A DNA stretch of 64,000 nucleotides from Ceratopteris richardii (GCA_020310875.1 CM035441.1:82195878-82259877); one strand, 5' to 3'; counted from the first letter of the stretch, positions 1-14,000 are shown. The notes: generated by a model not told the origin, from the sequence alone. Numbers and translations are program-made.

Positions 1-650
1 GAGTGAAAATATTTTAGACCTCATTCACAAGGATGAGTTGGGGCCAACAAGAGAAGCATCCCTTTCTAGAAATAGGTATTTTGTAACCTTCATTGATGAC
101 TTTTCAAGAAAAGTATGGTTGTATTGCATTAGGAACAAATCAGATCTGTTCCACTTCTTCAACCAATTCAAGGCACAAGTGGAAAAGGAGTCTCGCAAGT
201 TCATCAAAACATTGAGATCTGATGGAGGGGGAGAGTACTTCTTCCATGAATTTTCTAAATGTTTGCAATTCAATGGCATCCAAAGATAGTTTACATGCAG
301 GCATACCCCTCAACAAAATGGGGTGGCAGAGAGAAAGAGCAGACACATAGCAGATGTAGCAAGGTGTATGCTCAACGAAATGGATATGCCGCATTGTTAT
401 TGGGGAGAGGCCACATATACCACATACATCATGAATAGATGGCCTACATTAGGTATACATCATTTAACCCCCTGAGGAAGCATAGAGTAGAAGAAAACCT
501 TGCATTTCACATCTTAGCATTTTTGGTTGTATATGTTATATATATGTACCTTAAGAATTGAGGTCAAAGTTAGATGCCAAATCTGAAAGGTGTATCTTTT
601 TGGGATATTGTATGGAACAAAAGGGCTATAAATGTTATTGGATGGTCAAA
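1..650 (+). mobile_element. Ty1/Copia pol fragment (integrase), fossil
   Basis: Translation of the plus strand gives Copia integrase core signatures in order: IDDFSRK near 90-110, SDGGGEYF near 220-245 and an NGVAERK-type motif near 320-340. A weaker integrase C-terminal stretch follows to about 650. The residues resemble the integrase of the minus-strand Copia at 42784-49472, so the two probably belong to one lineage. The fragment runs off the left edge, no LTR is visible, and it carries several breaks. Confidence 0.85.
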
Positions 651-704
651 GAGGATTAGTTGTGCAACACAAAATTTCTGATCAACCCTTCTGACTTGAA
701 CACC

Positions 705-1450
705 GAGTGGTTAATTTCAAAGAGGGTTCTTATATTGACAAGCAAGGAACCATGTACATGGTCACCAGAAGATAGAAAAAATGAGTTTGGATTGATCATA
801 ACAGAGTCTGATATAGGAGAACTTGATCTATGAAAAGAAGGACAGGAACCTAGAACTCCTCAAGGAAAGTATATCTTGTCTAAAATACTCACACCAGAAT
901 GAGTTCCTCAAGATAACTTAGCCATAGAACTCTTCTTTAACCAACAAAATGTTGACGTTTATTGGAGAATTTGATCGATAAAATGCAACAACTTAGCAAG
1001 AGTTTGTATTTATAAATTCAAGGATCAAGAGATCCTTGGAAAGATAACCCATCTGGATAACTCCTCAAAGAGAGTATTTTTAGTGACAGATCAAATAAGC
1101 TTGTTTACACATGGATGGGTAAACTTGTGTTTCCCTTACATACATCCACTGCCTATCAAGATCAAGGAGGTGCACTGTAATCCCATGTTCTAGAAGCACA
1201 ACAAGAACGAACTAGAGAGAGACCCAAGGTAAGCTTTACACACAGTGGGTAGAGACAAATTAGGGCCTGCAAGTGAAATACCTGAAAGAGAGAGATATAG
1301 AGCACATAGGGATCAAAGAGATGAACATGATTTTCCATTGCAACCCCAAGAGTACCCAAGAACCCATAGACCCTCTCAAGTGTTCAAGACAATGAAAACA
1401 TAATCTGATGGGTTAGGAGATCCTTATGATCACATTGTGGAGGTAATCGC
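705..1450 (+). mobile_element. Gypsy-type gag fragment, fossil
   Basis: Two short similarities tie this to the other Gypsy gag regions in the window. A stretch near 711-780 reading NFKEGSYIDKQGTMY resembles one on the minus strand at about 27250. A GLGDPYDH motif near 1405-1430 matches the GL.DPYDH motif of the gag at about 39675. The stretch between is degenerate. This assignment rests on pattern matching within the window only. Confidence 0.45.
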
Positions 1451-1630
1451 AATCTAGGTGGATTGGGTTCGGTCATGGCACACACTATGTATGAAGCTAG
1501 TGAGTGTTGGAAGGTTTTTGTGATCAAAATGTGAAGGTGAAGATGAAGTTGAGTATGGAAAGGAGATATGTCATGATTTGATTATGGGAAGGGGAACATA
1601 TGAATGCAAGATAAACCCATGAACATGAAT

Positions 1631-1892
1631 GATGAGGACAAAAAAAACCATTCACATGAAAAAATCGATTTTGAAAGGAAGAATGGTCCAAAAAATGGAG
1701 CTTCTTATATACTTTCAAAATTTAGTTCATATGTATGGGCTCTTTTGGATGGTATATATGCATGATGAGAAAAAAACAAAACCATACACATGAATTGATT
1801 TCTAAAGGAAGAATGTTCCAAGAATGGAGCTTCTTATACACTTTCAAAATTGAAACATATGCATGGGCGTTTGTGGATTGTATGTGTGCATG
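1631..1892. repeat. Diverged tandem duplication, period about 133 bp
   Basis: Two adjacent units, about 1631-1763 and 1764-1892, share the order GATGAG, an A-rich run, CCAT.CACATGAA, GGAAGAATG.TCCA and GGAGCTTCTTATA. They differ by scattered substitutions and small indels. No coding content is seen, and the parent element was not identified. Confidence 0.75.
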
Positions 1893-2715
1893 TGGGTCAT
1901 GATTTATTAATAAATAGAAACTTATTCTCCCAATCTTAATGGATAATCCTCACTAGTTCAACGCAAGACTATGGAGCCTTCTCACACATAGAAATAGGTA
2001 GGAGACATGTAAAAACACATAAGAGACTAAGAGATAAGAGACATGAATTAAAATATATTTTAACGAAATACGTGTACATGAGTGTCGTGATATGTCAAGC
2101 TAAGCATTCTATTGGTCAAAGGTAGTCCGCACAACCCTCCCCCCATGACACTTCAACAGAATGTCACACGTAAGAGGATAGGTTCCACTTCATTGACCCT
2201 ATATCTTTCTAGGAGCGTAATGTGTATCTAAAAGAAGTCTAAGACTCATAAAACCGAATCTAACTCACTCACATGCTTCAGTGAGGATGAGCAAAGATAG
2301 AGAAACCATTGGGTTTATGAGCCTATCCTAAATTGGAAGTCTAACTTAAAATTGATTTTAGGAACTATGCTCTTACTAGACCACCTTGGATCCTCACACG
2401 CTCAACTAAGGGTGATCATCTCAAGGAAACCACGTGCTAGCAAGGGCCCTATGGATGCCTAAAAATCATGCTCTATGAGTCTGGAGGGGGATTTCATAGT
2501 TTTTTTTAATGAATTTGGGCCCTTGAATCTAGAGAAATCAACTCTGAAACCTAGGATCGACTGCTTTTCATTACAACTATTGGATTTATCAAACGGAGTG
2601 CTAGGATTGGTTCTTTATTTGATATCTAGGGAGAAGGGGGACAAAATAGGTGCCTTAATTCTCCACCATTGCGTCTAAGGAAGATCTCAATGATCGAATC
2701 AATGCTGACATCAAT
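1893..2715. other. No gene recognised
   Basis: AT-rich DNA between the tandem duplication and the Copia pol fragment. A 67-codon open stretch at 2475-2678 has no recognisable domain. No gag, primer-binding site or LTR boundary was found here, so the Copia element to the right appears to lack its 5' end. Confidence 0.5.
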
Positions 2716-5483
2716 TTGGATAAGATAAGCTGCTATCTTTGGAAGAACTTTGCATTGTTGATCTTGCTAGGACACATAGGAGCAAGAACTCGAAAGCAAA
2801 TGTGCACGGATCAAAGTGTGCTTGGCATTCCGAATGTGACCAAGCAACACATGATATACAAATGTGGAGCTTGCGAATTTGCCAAGGCTCACATGCAATC
2901 ATTCAACAAGAGAGGATACATCCATGAAGACTATTTGGAGCTTGTACACACTGATGTGCGGGGTCCTAGCAAAGATCCATCCATCCCATGTTCAAGGTAC
3001 TCTGTGTCATTTATTGATGATTACAGTAGATGGAAAATTCTTTATTTCATGAAGCATAAGGATGAGGTATTTACATGCTTCAAGAAGTACTTGGCACTAG
3101 TTGAAAATCAAACAGGAAGGAGCTTGAAGAGGATCAAATTTGATGGAGGTGGTGAGTACTTTTTACATGAGTTTGATCTATTTGTACAGGACAAAGGCAT
3201 AAAGAGGGAAGTAACAACTAGATACACTCCTAAATTGAATGGAGTGGTAGAGAGAAGGAACACATTAATTATTGAAGGTGCTAGGTCTATGTTAAATGAG
3301 AAGAAGTTACCTAATTATTTCTGGGTGGAGGCTGTCTTCACAACCACCTACTTGGTCAATAAGCTTCCATCCAAATCATTGGTTGCATGCCATCCTATGA
3401 AGCATGGAATGGTAGGAGACCCTCATCGGACCATTGAAAAATATTTTGGTGCATTGCCTATGCGCACATCCCATCACAAATAGAGGAAAGCTTGACCCTA
3501 AGGCTGAGAAATGTATATTTATTGGGTATGATTAGAATCAAAAGGGGTATAGACTGTATAATCCCACTAAGAAGGCATTTATGGTTAGTAGGGATGTAGT
3601 ATTTGATGAGAATAATTAATGGTTTAAGGATGATTGTAGGAAAGTCAAGTTACCATATGACTTGGGGAATGATTTTCCAACCCTCACACAAGAAGATCAA
3701 CCATTGTTAGAAGATATAAACTTAGAAGCTCAAGAGCAGATTGACTTCAAATCTTGGAAGTCAAGAGGCAAGGTCAAGCTCAAGAAACTAATAGACATAC
3801 CAGAGTCTTCAAATCAAGCATTAAGGAGATCACAAAGAGAAAGTAAGAAGCTCGTAAGCTATGGATATGATACATCCTTTGTCACAAAACATTCTGTGTA
3901 TATCACTAAAGACATTATGGAAAGAAGATCCTTCTTCATTTGGAGAGGCTTGAAAGAAGAAAGAATGGAGAGAAGCTATGCAGGAAGAAGTGGAAGCATT
4001 ATAGGGAAATCACACTTGGGATCTAGTTCCCAAGAAGCTAGATATGAAGGCAATCGGTTCAAGATGGATATACAAAACAAAAAAGAACTCTGATGGCTCT
4101 ATAAATAAGTACCAAGCAAGTTTAGTGGCAAAGGGATTTGCCTAAATACATGCAGTAGATTATGAAGAAACATTTTCACCTGTGGCAAAGATGCCAACAA
4201 TCAACATTTTGGTAAGTCTTGCTGCTCCTAAAAATTGGAATTTATATCACTTAGATGTCAAGAATGCATTCTTAAATGGATGGATATCAGAAGAGGTGTA
4301 TATGGCACAACCACAAAGGTTTGAAGATGAAGATAAATGAGGTTATGTATGCAAGCTTAGGAAGGCACTCTATGGTCTCAAGCAAGCTCCTAGAGCTTGG
4401 AACCATAGACTTCTTACTTACTTGCAGGACCAAGGCTTTGTGGTAAGGAAGGTAGATTCTTCTCTATTTGTTAAGAAGAATAAATCAGAAGTTATTTACT
4501 AATGTGTCTACGTAGATGACATTATTATTAGAGGGAATGATTTTGATGGCATCAAGCAGGTCAAGGCGCAATTAATGAAGGAATTCAAAATCAGTGATCT
4601 AGGTTTATTAACCTACTTTCTTGACTTGGAACTTGTGTATACAAATTTAGGTATATTTATCGCTCAAAGGAAGTACATACATGATATGTTGGTAAAGTTT
4701 AAGATGGAGAATACTAAAGTTGCAAGTATGCCTATGGAGCTCAATCATAAGCTAAGTTCACATGAAGGTGAAGTACTTGATGATGTTACATGTTATCAAC
4801 AACTTGTGGGAAGTCTTAATTATGCTACTTTAACAAGAGTAGACATTGCCCATGCTGTAAGTAGATTGATTCCATTTATGCATGCACCAAGGAAGCCTCA
4901 TATGGAAGTTGCAAAGAGGGTGCCTAAGTATCTAAAGGGTACAATGAATGAAGGTTTATTCTATCCTTTCACTTCAGGTATAGATATAAAGATGTATTCT
5001 GATGTAGATTGGGCTTGCTCCAAGGATGATAGGAGCAACACTTCAGGTTATCTATCCTTTGCACGTTCAAAGCTCATATCTTGCTCATCCAAGAAACAAC
5101 CAACTGTGCCCTTATCTTCCACAGAAGCAGAATATAGAGGTTTGGCAATTGCAAGTCAAGAAGCTATGTGGCTTAAGCAAGTATATGAAAATTTGGAGAT
5201 ACATTCCTACACTCCAATAATCTTTGGAGACAATACTAGTTCACTTCATTTGGCTGCTAATCCTCTATATCATAATAAGCACATTGAAGTGCTCTATCAT
5301 TATGTAAGGGAGAAATTTCTTAGCAAGGATATTCAACTATCGTATGTGTCAACACATTTACAATGTGCAGATATACTCACAAAGGCATTGGATGGAACAA
5401 AGATGAATAGGTTCAAATTGATGATTGGTTTGTAGGAAATCAAGGAACAATGAAGACCAAGCATGTTAGGCTTGAGGGGGAGC
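2716..5483 (+). mobile_element. Ty1/Copia element 1: integrase, RT and RNase H, 5'-incomplete fossil
   Basis: Plus-strand pol in the Copia order. A GAG-pre-integrase end is followed by the integrase core (2716-3483; FIDDYSRW, FDGGGEYF, NGVVERR). The integrase tail lies at 3484-4090. Reverse transcriptase spans about 3940-4600 ([28 protein letters not shown]), and the RT end plus RNase H lie at 4575-5435 (SSTEAEYRGL, FGDNTSSLHLAANP, ADILTKAL). A polypurine tract, GAGGGGGAG, sits at 5474-5482 just before the presumed 3' LTR. Gag and the 5' LTR were not found. The element is broken at several points; its longest open part is the RNase H region. Confidence 0.92.
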
Positions 5484-6519
5484 TGTTGGTGCAATTGAAA
5501 CCAAGCCCACATACTTGGTTCACTAGCTCATGCTTGATTAACCCTAGTTCTATACTACGACACTTGAGTGTCCTGGAATATTTAAGTGTCATGCTTTTAC
5601 ACCAAATTGATTGATTTTTCTTGATGACACCCTTGAGGCTTTGATGACATACTCACTTGGATTTGATAACCCACATCATGTACTATTAGAGAAAAATATA
5701 ATCTTTAAAATTTTACAACTTCACATGGGTTATTAAATGAAGAAGAAAATGGGAATTTTTAAAAACTCAACTTTTAGCATAACTAAAAAAATAACACAAT
5801 GCGAACATTTTAAAAAATTGGATATGTTTTAGGAAATGGAAATTTACTCATGGACTTTGACAATGTAAAGCAAGTGTCTAGGGATCTATAGACAAGGTTG
5901 AAGACTTCCATAAGTGATAAATATGGACTCAAAACTTTTCTTCTCTAGAGCATTACCATTTATTGCACCTTTTAAAGAATGGATCACTATAATTTGTGTG
6001 TTAGGGAGATTCCAGAGAATCAGCAAGTTATCAATGGAAAACCTTCATGCCAATTGAATGCATATTTTTATTCAAAGTTAGAAGGCCTCTGCATTGAACT
6101 AGTAGACATTGCATTTGGTGTTGATTTTCATGCTGAATTGCCAAAGCATATATTTTTATGTTCATGAAAATAATATAGCTCCAAAGGTGGAATAAAAAAT
6201 TATGATGAAAAATAATGATTATTTAAATGCTATTCTAAGTATTAAACCTTCCAAAATATTATTTCATGCCATGTTTCATTCTTAATCTCGTCAAATAATA
6301 TGTGATCTACAATGGCGATTGTGATAAGAATGAGAAAAATTGGCATACATATTTCATTTGACAAAAAGAAAGTGGTATCCATGATGGAAACAATGAAATG
6401 TTTTCATATGATCCTTATCATTTTATGATATTGAAGATTATATGAAAGACTTTTGAGTATTAATTTTAGTATGTGTTGATGTGTGCAAGGGATTGTGTGT
6501 TTATGCATATGATAACTAT
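5484..6519 (+). repeat. Probable 3' LTR of Copia element 1 (end not defined) and unassigned DNA
   Basis: The sequence directly after the polypurine tract begins TGTTGGTGCAA, as do the LTRs of two other Copia elements here (the minus-strand element ending at 10324 and the one starting at 60694), although the LTR bodies differ. About 1 kb of non-coding AT-rich DNA follows, up to the partial LTR at about 6520. Only the left boundary is supported. No partner LTR was found to set the right boundary. Confidence 0.5.
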
Positions 6520-6971
6520 CTAAAAACAATGTAAGGTCTTGGGGTTTATCTCTGAACAACCCTAAAAAATGGGGGTACTGTTGGGTGTTAAGCTTAATCT
6601 TAGATCATACCTTGCTTAATATTTTTACTCATGCATTTTAGATATTGAACCATATGTATACCATTTATCCAAAAGAAACTTTTCCAATTGTAATCATGGT
6701 TGCTACTTTGAGCATTTGAAGTTGAGTGTTTCATCTAAAGAGAGCACGTTTTTTGAGCTAGTCAAAGTGCAAACTTATTTGTTTTGTATAAAATCTTCCT
6801 CATTGATGTTTCAAAGTAGATAGTGGATTTCATTACACTAGTCACAAGTTGATAAGGTTTATTAGACTCTCCAAAATATCAAGGCTTGGTCTTGTGCTAG
6901 TTTTCTAGACCAAACTTCATCACTTTGCAACTCACTTTTCTACCTCCTTCAACCTTCTCCAAGATCTCTCA
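6520..6971 (+). repeat. Partial 5' LTR of Copia A1
   Basis: Similar to the right-hand part of the 3' LTR at 16606-17642, through shared blocks such as the ACAACCCTAA region, TTTTGTAT..AATCTT and CATCACTTTGCAACTCAC. It ends CTCTCA one base before the primer-binding site. The left half of the LTR is not recognisable, so 6520 is approximate. Confidence 0.7.
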
Positions 6972-6972
6972 A

Positions 6973-6984
6973 TGGTATTGGAGC
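6973..6984 (+). other. Primer-binding site of Copia A1
   Basis: TGGTATTGGAGC lies one base after the LTR end. It resembles the TGGTATCAGAGC site complementary to the 3' end of initiator methionine tRNA that plant Copia elements commonly use. Confidence 0.75.
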
Positions 6985-6993
6985 TAGATCACA

Positions 6994-8949
6994 ATGGGTG
7001 ATGGGTTTCCCTCAATGATTGAGAAGCTTGATAGAAACAACTATGCCACTTGGAAAATCAGAATAGATGCTTATTTTCAAGGTAGAAACCTTTATCGGAT
7101 TGTACCCGGTGATGAGGCTATGCCTATTCTAGCATCCACAGGAGGACCTACACAAGAGGAGATAGATAGGCTGATGCTTTGATAGGCAATGGATGCTCAA
7201 GCATTATCATACATATTAAAATCTATTTTTTCCACATATTAGAGGATACAAAACATCTCAATAGACTTTGGATGCACTTGAGACCTTTTTTGTTAGTACC
7301 AAAGCAAGAGAGAACCATCTATGGGATGAGTTCAATCAAATGAAGAAGACACGACAACAAACTATCATAGAGTTTGTTACCAAGTTTAAGGAGGTTCCAG
7401 ATCAGTTAGCATCCATTCGAGAGCTTATTGAAGAAAAGGCCATCAAGAGGTAGATTCTAAACGGAAAGAGAAGTGAAATGCAATGGTAATCCTTCACCAT
7501 AACTTATAATCTCATCATTGATCTAGAAACCCCGGATTTCAACATATTCCTTGAACAACTCATCAACCAATATCCCAACAAAAATATGAAGGTAACTCTT
7601 ATCAAGGTAACACAAAAAGTTGTCTTTATGCATATAAGAAAGATACAACACACAAACGCAAGAAGAAGGCAGATGATGAAGAAAAAAATTCCCAATTCAA
7701 CTATGCAAGCAAGAGCAAGTGGAAAGGGAAGAAGAAAGGAGTAAAGCATGACAAAGAAAAAGGTCAAAATGTTCATTAACATTGTGCCATTTGTGATAAG
7801 ACCGACACACCATTAGAAATTGTTGGTTCAATGGAAGGCCTCAGAAAGGAGGTGGAGGAGGTGGATTCAGAAACACTAGGGGTAGAGGTGGATAAAACTT
7901 CAACAACAACAATAAGAGTCACACTAGAAGGGACTTCAAAAAGTATTAAGAAGATCAATGACATGAAGAGTCATTGTTTCTAATGAATCTAAGCCACAAA
8001 GAAGGTAACGAGGATGATCATTTATTCTATATAGATTCAAGATATTCAAACCATGTTACATGCAACATTGCTCTTCTATCTCGCTTGGAAAGTACAAAGC
8101 ATATACATGAAGTACAAACAAGGGATGGCACCAAGCAGAATGTGAGGAAGACTATTAATTTCAAAATGGCAAGATAAACATTCTAAGTAAGGTTCTCTAT
8201 ATAAGCACTTTCACTAAAACCTTGATAAGTATAGGCCAACTAGTTCAAAAAGGTTTGAAAGTTAGGCTCACCCAACATGGATCTTTTATTGAAGATCCAT
8301 GTCAAGGCTTCAAGATGATATCTAGAGGTGAGAAGCATGGTAGGCTCTTTACGTTTGAAGTAGGAGAAATTGGGACCATAACTCTATTCAACTCTGGGTC
8401 TCAAACCCTAAGTGAGCTTCAACTGTGGCATAAGAGACTTACTCATGTGAATGAAAGAACCTTGAAGGATATATGCAGGGATCAAAGTGTTCTAAGTCTA
8501 CCAGCAAAACATTATCAATAGATGTGATGTTCATCAAATTGGGGGGAAGGCACAAAAACAACCATTAAAGCACAAGGGCTACATTCACAACAATCTTTTG
8601 GACTTAGTACACACAAATGTGGAAACCAGGTCAAGAACCTTTATTAGAAGGCTCAAGGTATTATGTTTCCTTTGTCAATGATCATAGTAGATGGACCATT
8701 TTGTACTTTATCAAGAGTAAGAATAAAGTGTTTGAATGCTTCAAGAAGTATCTAGAACATGTGGTGAATCATATAGGTAGATCATTGAAGAAACTCATAT
8801 ACGGAGAGGGAGAGTTCTCCTTAAAAGAGTTTGATGCATTCTTCTTGGATAAAGACATTAAAAGGGAAGTTACTATGAGGTATTCTTGTCAAATGAATTT
8901 AAGTATGGAAACTTCTTTTCTTCAAGCATTTTGCCAGCTGATCGAATAG
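6994..8949 (+). pseudogene. Copia A1 gag, protease and integrase region, fossil
   Basis: Gag opens with MGDGFPSMIEKLDRNNYATW, the usual Copia gag start in which the polyprotein N-terminus precedes the UBN2-like domain. A basic, glycine-rich nucleic-acid-binding stretch lies near 7700-7930 and a protease-like stretch (HLFYIDSRYSNH) near 8010-8070. GAG-pre-integrase is at about 8400-8520 (LWHKRLTHVNERTL) and the integrase core at 8617-8949. All parts are collinear on the plus strand but broken at several points. Confidence 0.85.
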
Positions 8950-8973
8950 GGTCTCCTCTCATGAGTTGCCAAG

Positions 8974-9282
8974 ATGATTACAATTAGGAAATTTCGAATT
9001 GTAAATTATGCAAGAAATTGGAGCCTACTTCAACTTGATGTGAAGAATGTCTTTCTAAATGGTTGGATCAGTGAAGATCTATACATGTCACAACCTCTAA
9101 GATTTGAAGAACCTAATTATACATCTTATGTAAGCATACTTAAAAAGGCATTGTATGGATTGAAACAAGCTCCTAGAGCTTGGAATTTTAGAATGATAAC
9201 CAATATTCAAAAACAAGCTTTCAATTCAAGCAATACAATAACTTCTTTTTTCATCAAGAAGGATCACAATGAAGTTATCTAT
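8974..9282 (+). pseudogene. Copia A1 reverse transcriptase, left part
   Basis: Visible motifs are LDVKNVFLNGW and [13 protein letters not shown], of the RVT_2 family. The similarity stops at the target-site duplication of the minus-strand Copia element and resumes on its far side at 15643. That is the evidence that A1 was the older host of the insertion. Confidence 0.88.
9278..9282. repeat. Left target-site duplication, TCTAT
   Basis: TCTAT directly precedes the LTR start at 9283 and is repeated at 15638-15642 directly after the LTR end. Five base pairs is the usual Copia duplication length. Confidence 0.88.
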
Positions 9283-10324
9283 TGTGAGTAGGATGATGGG
9301 ATATGTCCATAGATGAGTTGGTGTTGCAACAATCCTACATTACACCGGCCAATATGACTTTGAGGATGCTTAATAATATTTCTTATCATCACAATTATGC
9401 ATGAAGAATCATCAAGTCCTTTGGAGCATCATTGCCAAATAGTTGCATTAAGATAGATAACTTCCACTTTGCAAGGATTGAAGAAACCTTCTATTTTGGG
9501 AAAAGAAGGTCATCGAAATATGTTGAGATCTCATAACCAAGTACGAATTGACCAGAGAGCTTTTGCACACATATAATTGAAGTTTATAGCTAAATAATGC
9601 AAGTTACTTGATTTATTTATGTGAGCCATATAGTGAGAATTAAATCTAACAAACTTGGGGGATCAACCCATCTTTTAAAAAGCAAGATAAGGAGCAGACA
9701 CAATCACCATCACCTTGCGATCTAGTGATCCAATGACAATGAAACTTGACATGTAGATACAAAACAATCATTGCTAACTGATCGACATGAATTTATTATG
9801 AATGAATACCCATATAGAGAGAAATGCATCAGAGAAGTCACTATGTACCTTAAGGTACTATTGCAGCAAATAGAGAATGGGAACTTAAGATAAATGAATC
9901 AAAATGTATGTGATATTAAACATATGGTACATGGGAGATATGGAGGAAGACTCTCACTTTTATTGATTACAATTTAGGCTTAAAATTGCAATTGAAAGCT
10001 TAGTGAATAGCTTGAGATATCCTGCATCTTGTAGAAGATGTTTTTATACATAAATTGAAAATTGAATATGGTGAGTCATCTACCTAAACTGAATCCTAGA
10101 CTTTAATGATGAATTATATTTGACTCCCATCTAACTATTTCAAGAATTAGTTTCTTATTATTACAAAATTCTATCTCCTTTTAGCCTTTTACAATTATAT
10201 GGGGTAAGTCCAAGGATTAACCTCAGAACTTTTACAAGCATAAGTTCAGATATGTTATGTGATGAAAGATGATAGTAATACAAGAATTTTATTAGAGCAC
10301 TTAGGATTGATAATTGCACCAACA
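9283..10324 (-). repeat. 3' LTR of Copia B (1042 bp)
   Basis: On the plus strand it starts TGTGAGTAGGATGATGGG and ends ATTGCACCAACA, so in element direction it begins TGTTGGTGCAATTATC. It aligns over its length with 14538-15637. The purine-rich tract, read on the minus strand, directly adjoins it at 10325-10337. Confidence 0.9.
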
Positions 10325-10383
10325 CCTCCACTTAAGCATAAGAAGCTTGAGTCTTTAGTCCTCCAACATTTTATGTAATCCAA

Positions 10384-11079
10384 TCATTTATTTGAACTTG
10401 TTAACTTGACTTCATCCAATATGTTTGTCATCATATCCGCACATTGTTGATGAGTTGACAAATATGATAATTGGATCTCCTTACTTGTAATCTTTTCCCT
10501 CATATAATGATAATGCACTTCTATGTATTTAGTCCTAGAGTGATTGATAGCGTTACCAAGAAGATGCAATGAACTTATGTTATCCCCAAAGATATGAGGA
10601 GTAGATGACTTAAGACCTAGATGTGAATATAGGGTCTTAATCCATATTGCTTCCTTAGCAGCATTTGCAAGTCCTCTGTAATCAACTTCAATTGATGAGA
10701 GCACAATTGTAGGTTCTTTCTTTGAGGGACATGAAATCAAATTTGTACTTGCAAATGTAAGGTATCTAGACGTGCGTCTTCTATAACCTTTAGAGCCTGC
10801 CCAATCTACATTAGAGAATAGCTTGATGTCTATATCAAACATCTGAGGATATGGCAAAACTTCATTGGTAGTACCCTTCAAATATTTAAGGATTCTCTTG
10901 GTTGCTTCCATGGGAGGTTTCCCTCTAGTATGTATGAATTGACTTAGGACACTTACTCCATATGAAATCTCCACTGTAGTTAGTTTAACATAATTCAAAC
11001 TACCAACTAGACTCTGATAGCTACTTATATTTTTAGCTTTCTCACCTTCATGAGAACTTAGCTTTAAGTGCATCTCCAT
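10384..11079 (-). pseudogene. Copia B RNase H region
   Basis: The longest open part of Copia B, 231 codons. Motifs typical of Copia RNase H are SYQSLVGSLNYVKL, SSIEVDYRGLANAAKEAIW, FGDNISSLHLLGN and QQCADMMT. It ends near the element's 3' LTR as expected. Confidence 0.92.
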
Positions 11080-11099
11080 AATAGTACCTACAATCTTTG

Positions 11100-14000
11100 A
11101 GTTCTCTAATTTTTTTATGTTTTAAGCATATCCTTGATGCAATTCCTCTAAGCAAGAATACATACCTCTTTCTGTATGTACTACTTCTACTCCTAGGAAG
11201 TATGTTAGTCAACCTAGATAACTGATCTTAAACTCCTCTTTCGTCTTAAGTTTGATGTTCCTAATTCCTTCAACATCATTACCTGTGATTATGATGTCAT
11301 CAACGTATACACATAGGTATGTAAATTCTGATTTGTTCCTTTGAATGAAGAGGGAAGGATCTTCCTTGCTCAAATTAAATCCTTATTCTTCCTATAGGTA
11401 AGAAGCATATGATTCCAAGCCCTAGGTGCTTGCTTTAGACCATACAAAGATTTTCTTAACTTGCATACATATTCTAGAAATGATAAATTCTCAAACCTAG
11501 GAGGTTCAACATGTACACCTCTTCACATATCCATCCATTAAAAAAAAGCATTTTTAATAGCCATTTCATTGATCTTCCAATTCTTGGAAGATGCAACACT
11601 CATAAGTACTCTAATGGTAGGCATCTTTGCAATAGGTGAGAATGTTTATTCATACTCCATACATTGTGTTTGTGCATACCCTTTTGAAACTATCCTTCCT
11701 TTGTACCTATTTATAGATCCATTAAAATTATCATTTACCTTGTATATCCACCTTGAACCTATGACTTTCATAGATGGATTCTTAGGCACCAATTCCCAAG
11801 TTTGATTTTCCTATAAAGCATCGATCTCTTCCTCCATGGAAATCATCCCTTCTCAACTCTTCTTTGCTTCTTCCTATGATGAGATCTCCTTAGATTCTGA
11901 TTCTTGTGCTTGATATATGGAATATTTAGTATACAATGAAGTACCATAGCCATACCTTTGTGGCTTCTTATTATCTCTAGTAGACCTTCTAATTGTTTGT
12001 TGAGAGCATTCCTCCATATCCCTCAACTCTTGCACTTTGGCTTTGCATTTTGAATTCCAAGATTTTTTTTGTCTCAATGGAGTCTTCTAATCATTTTTTG
12101 AATCACTTGGTGCTTTAAGTGTATGCTCATTTGATAGAGTTGCAAAGTCCTCCTCTAGGTCATAAGGTAATATGATTTTTCTCCAATATTCTTGAGAACA
12201 CGACTTTTTTTCATCAAACACAACATTTCTAATTACAATGAAACCTTTGTTGCTTAAATTGTACAACCTATAGATTTTTTTATTAAGTTCATAGGAAATG
12301 AGGATGCATTTCTCTACCTTAGGGTTCAATTTTCATATAATATGTGAAGTTATTTGTGGATATGAAACTTAACCAAAGACCCTACAATGATCAAGGCAAG
12401 GTATCCTTCAGCTCTAGCCTTCACATGGTGTCATTGCCATCCAAATACTTTGATTGAAGTCTATTAATCAAATATGTAGATGTTGATATGGCGTCTACCC
12501 ACAAGTAGTTGGGGGGTTTGTTTTCATTCAGCATTCATCTTGCAACCTCCACAATTGTCCTATTTCTTCTCTTTGCCACTCTGCTTGGCTTTGGATTAGA
12601 TATGGTAGTAATTTCTCTTTGGCCCCCTCTCTCTTGGAGATAAGATTAAAAAACATCGGAGAAATATTCTCCCCCTCCATCTCACCTTGATCTCTTTAGG
12701 TTTTAACCTTTCTAGTTTTCCACAAGAGCTTAATATCTTTTGAAACATGAAAATACTTCATCCTTATTATTCAAAAATATAAGATAGACCATTTGCTACA
12801 ATCATCTATGAATGACACATAAGACCTTGATCCAGAGATTGAAGTTCCTTGCTTGGTCCCTATACACCTATGTGGACCAACTCCAATAGGGCTCTATAAA
12901 TGTAGCCTTTCTTGGTGAAGGGTTTCTTGTGTGACTTACAAAATTGAGAAGCACTAGATTTATAAATCATATGTACACTCTAATCCCTATTGATTTGTTT
13001 GACAGCCCTTTCACCTATGTAAGCTAATCTCTTGTTCCATATCTCTATCCTTGATAGATTTTCGGTGCCATAGTTGAACAATGCAATGTTCTTGGTGTCT
13101 TGGAGTTGAAAGGTGAGCAATCCACCTCATTTTTCTCCCATTGCTATTTTCTTGAATCTTTGATGTGGGACTTCAACAAATGCTCCATGCTTTCTGAATC
13201 TAACATGCGATCCCTTCTTAAACTTTTGACCTACACTTATGAGGTTTTTAGTAATAGTTGGTACATAGAGTATTCCTTTTAGTAGATTCATATTGCCATT
13301 TAAAGTCTTTACATTACCTATCTTCTCCATAGGATTTTGTGTGTCATCTCTTGTTTGGACTTCATTCTTATTCCTTGAGTCTTTCACATGAGAGTAGAGT
13401 TACATTGCGTGCAATGTGATTTGAGCATATTGAGTCTATCTACAACACATGTTGATTTGCTTTACCTTCCTTCATAGTTATGTTCATGAGAACTAGTGAG
13501 ACTTCTTGAGTTTGATCATCTTCATTGTTGATGTAATCTCTCCTTCCATTGAATCCACCTTGGTATTTTTTGTTGTATGAATAGCTATTTAATCCATATG
13601 AATTGTTGAATCTTACTCTTGAGGTTCCATAGCCTCATATGTTGCATTTGCTTCCTCCTTGATTTCTTGAATTCTTGAAATAATTTTGAGTGATATGATT
13701 GGTTAGAAGACATATGGCACAGGATAATGAGACCCTCATGCTCTCCCCCTACCTTGTCTACCTCCTTTGCCTCTTCCTCTTGAGACTTTTCCTTTATGTG
13801 CATAGTTGACTTCAAAGGTATTATCTTCATCATCAGACTTCTTCCTCTTGCCTTTTCATCCTTGTTTTTATCTTTATCTTTATAGATAGAAGAGGATCAA
13901 TTACATTTTTTTTGTTATCTCCATTCTTTATAAACTTTGATTCATGTGTGAACAATTTTCCCTTGACAATGTTGAAGTAAGGAACTTGCAAGTTCATGTA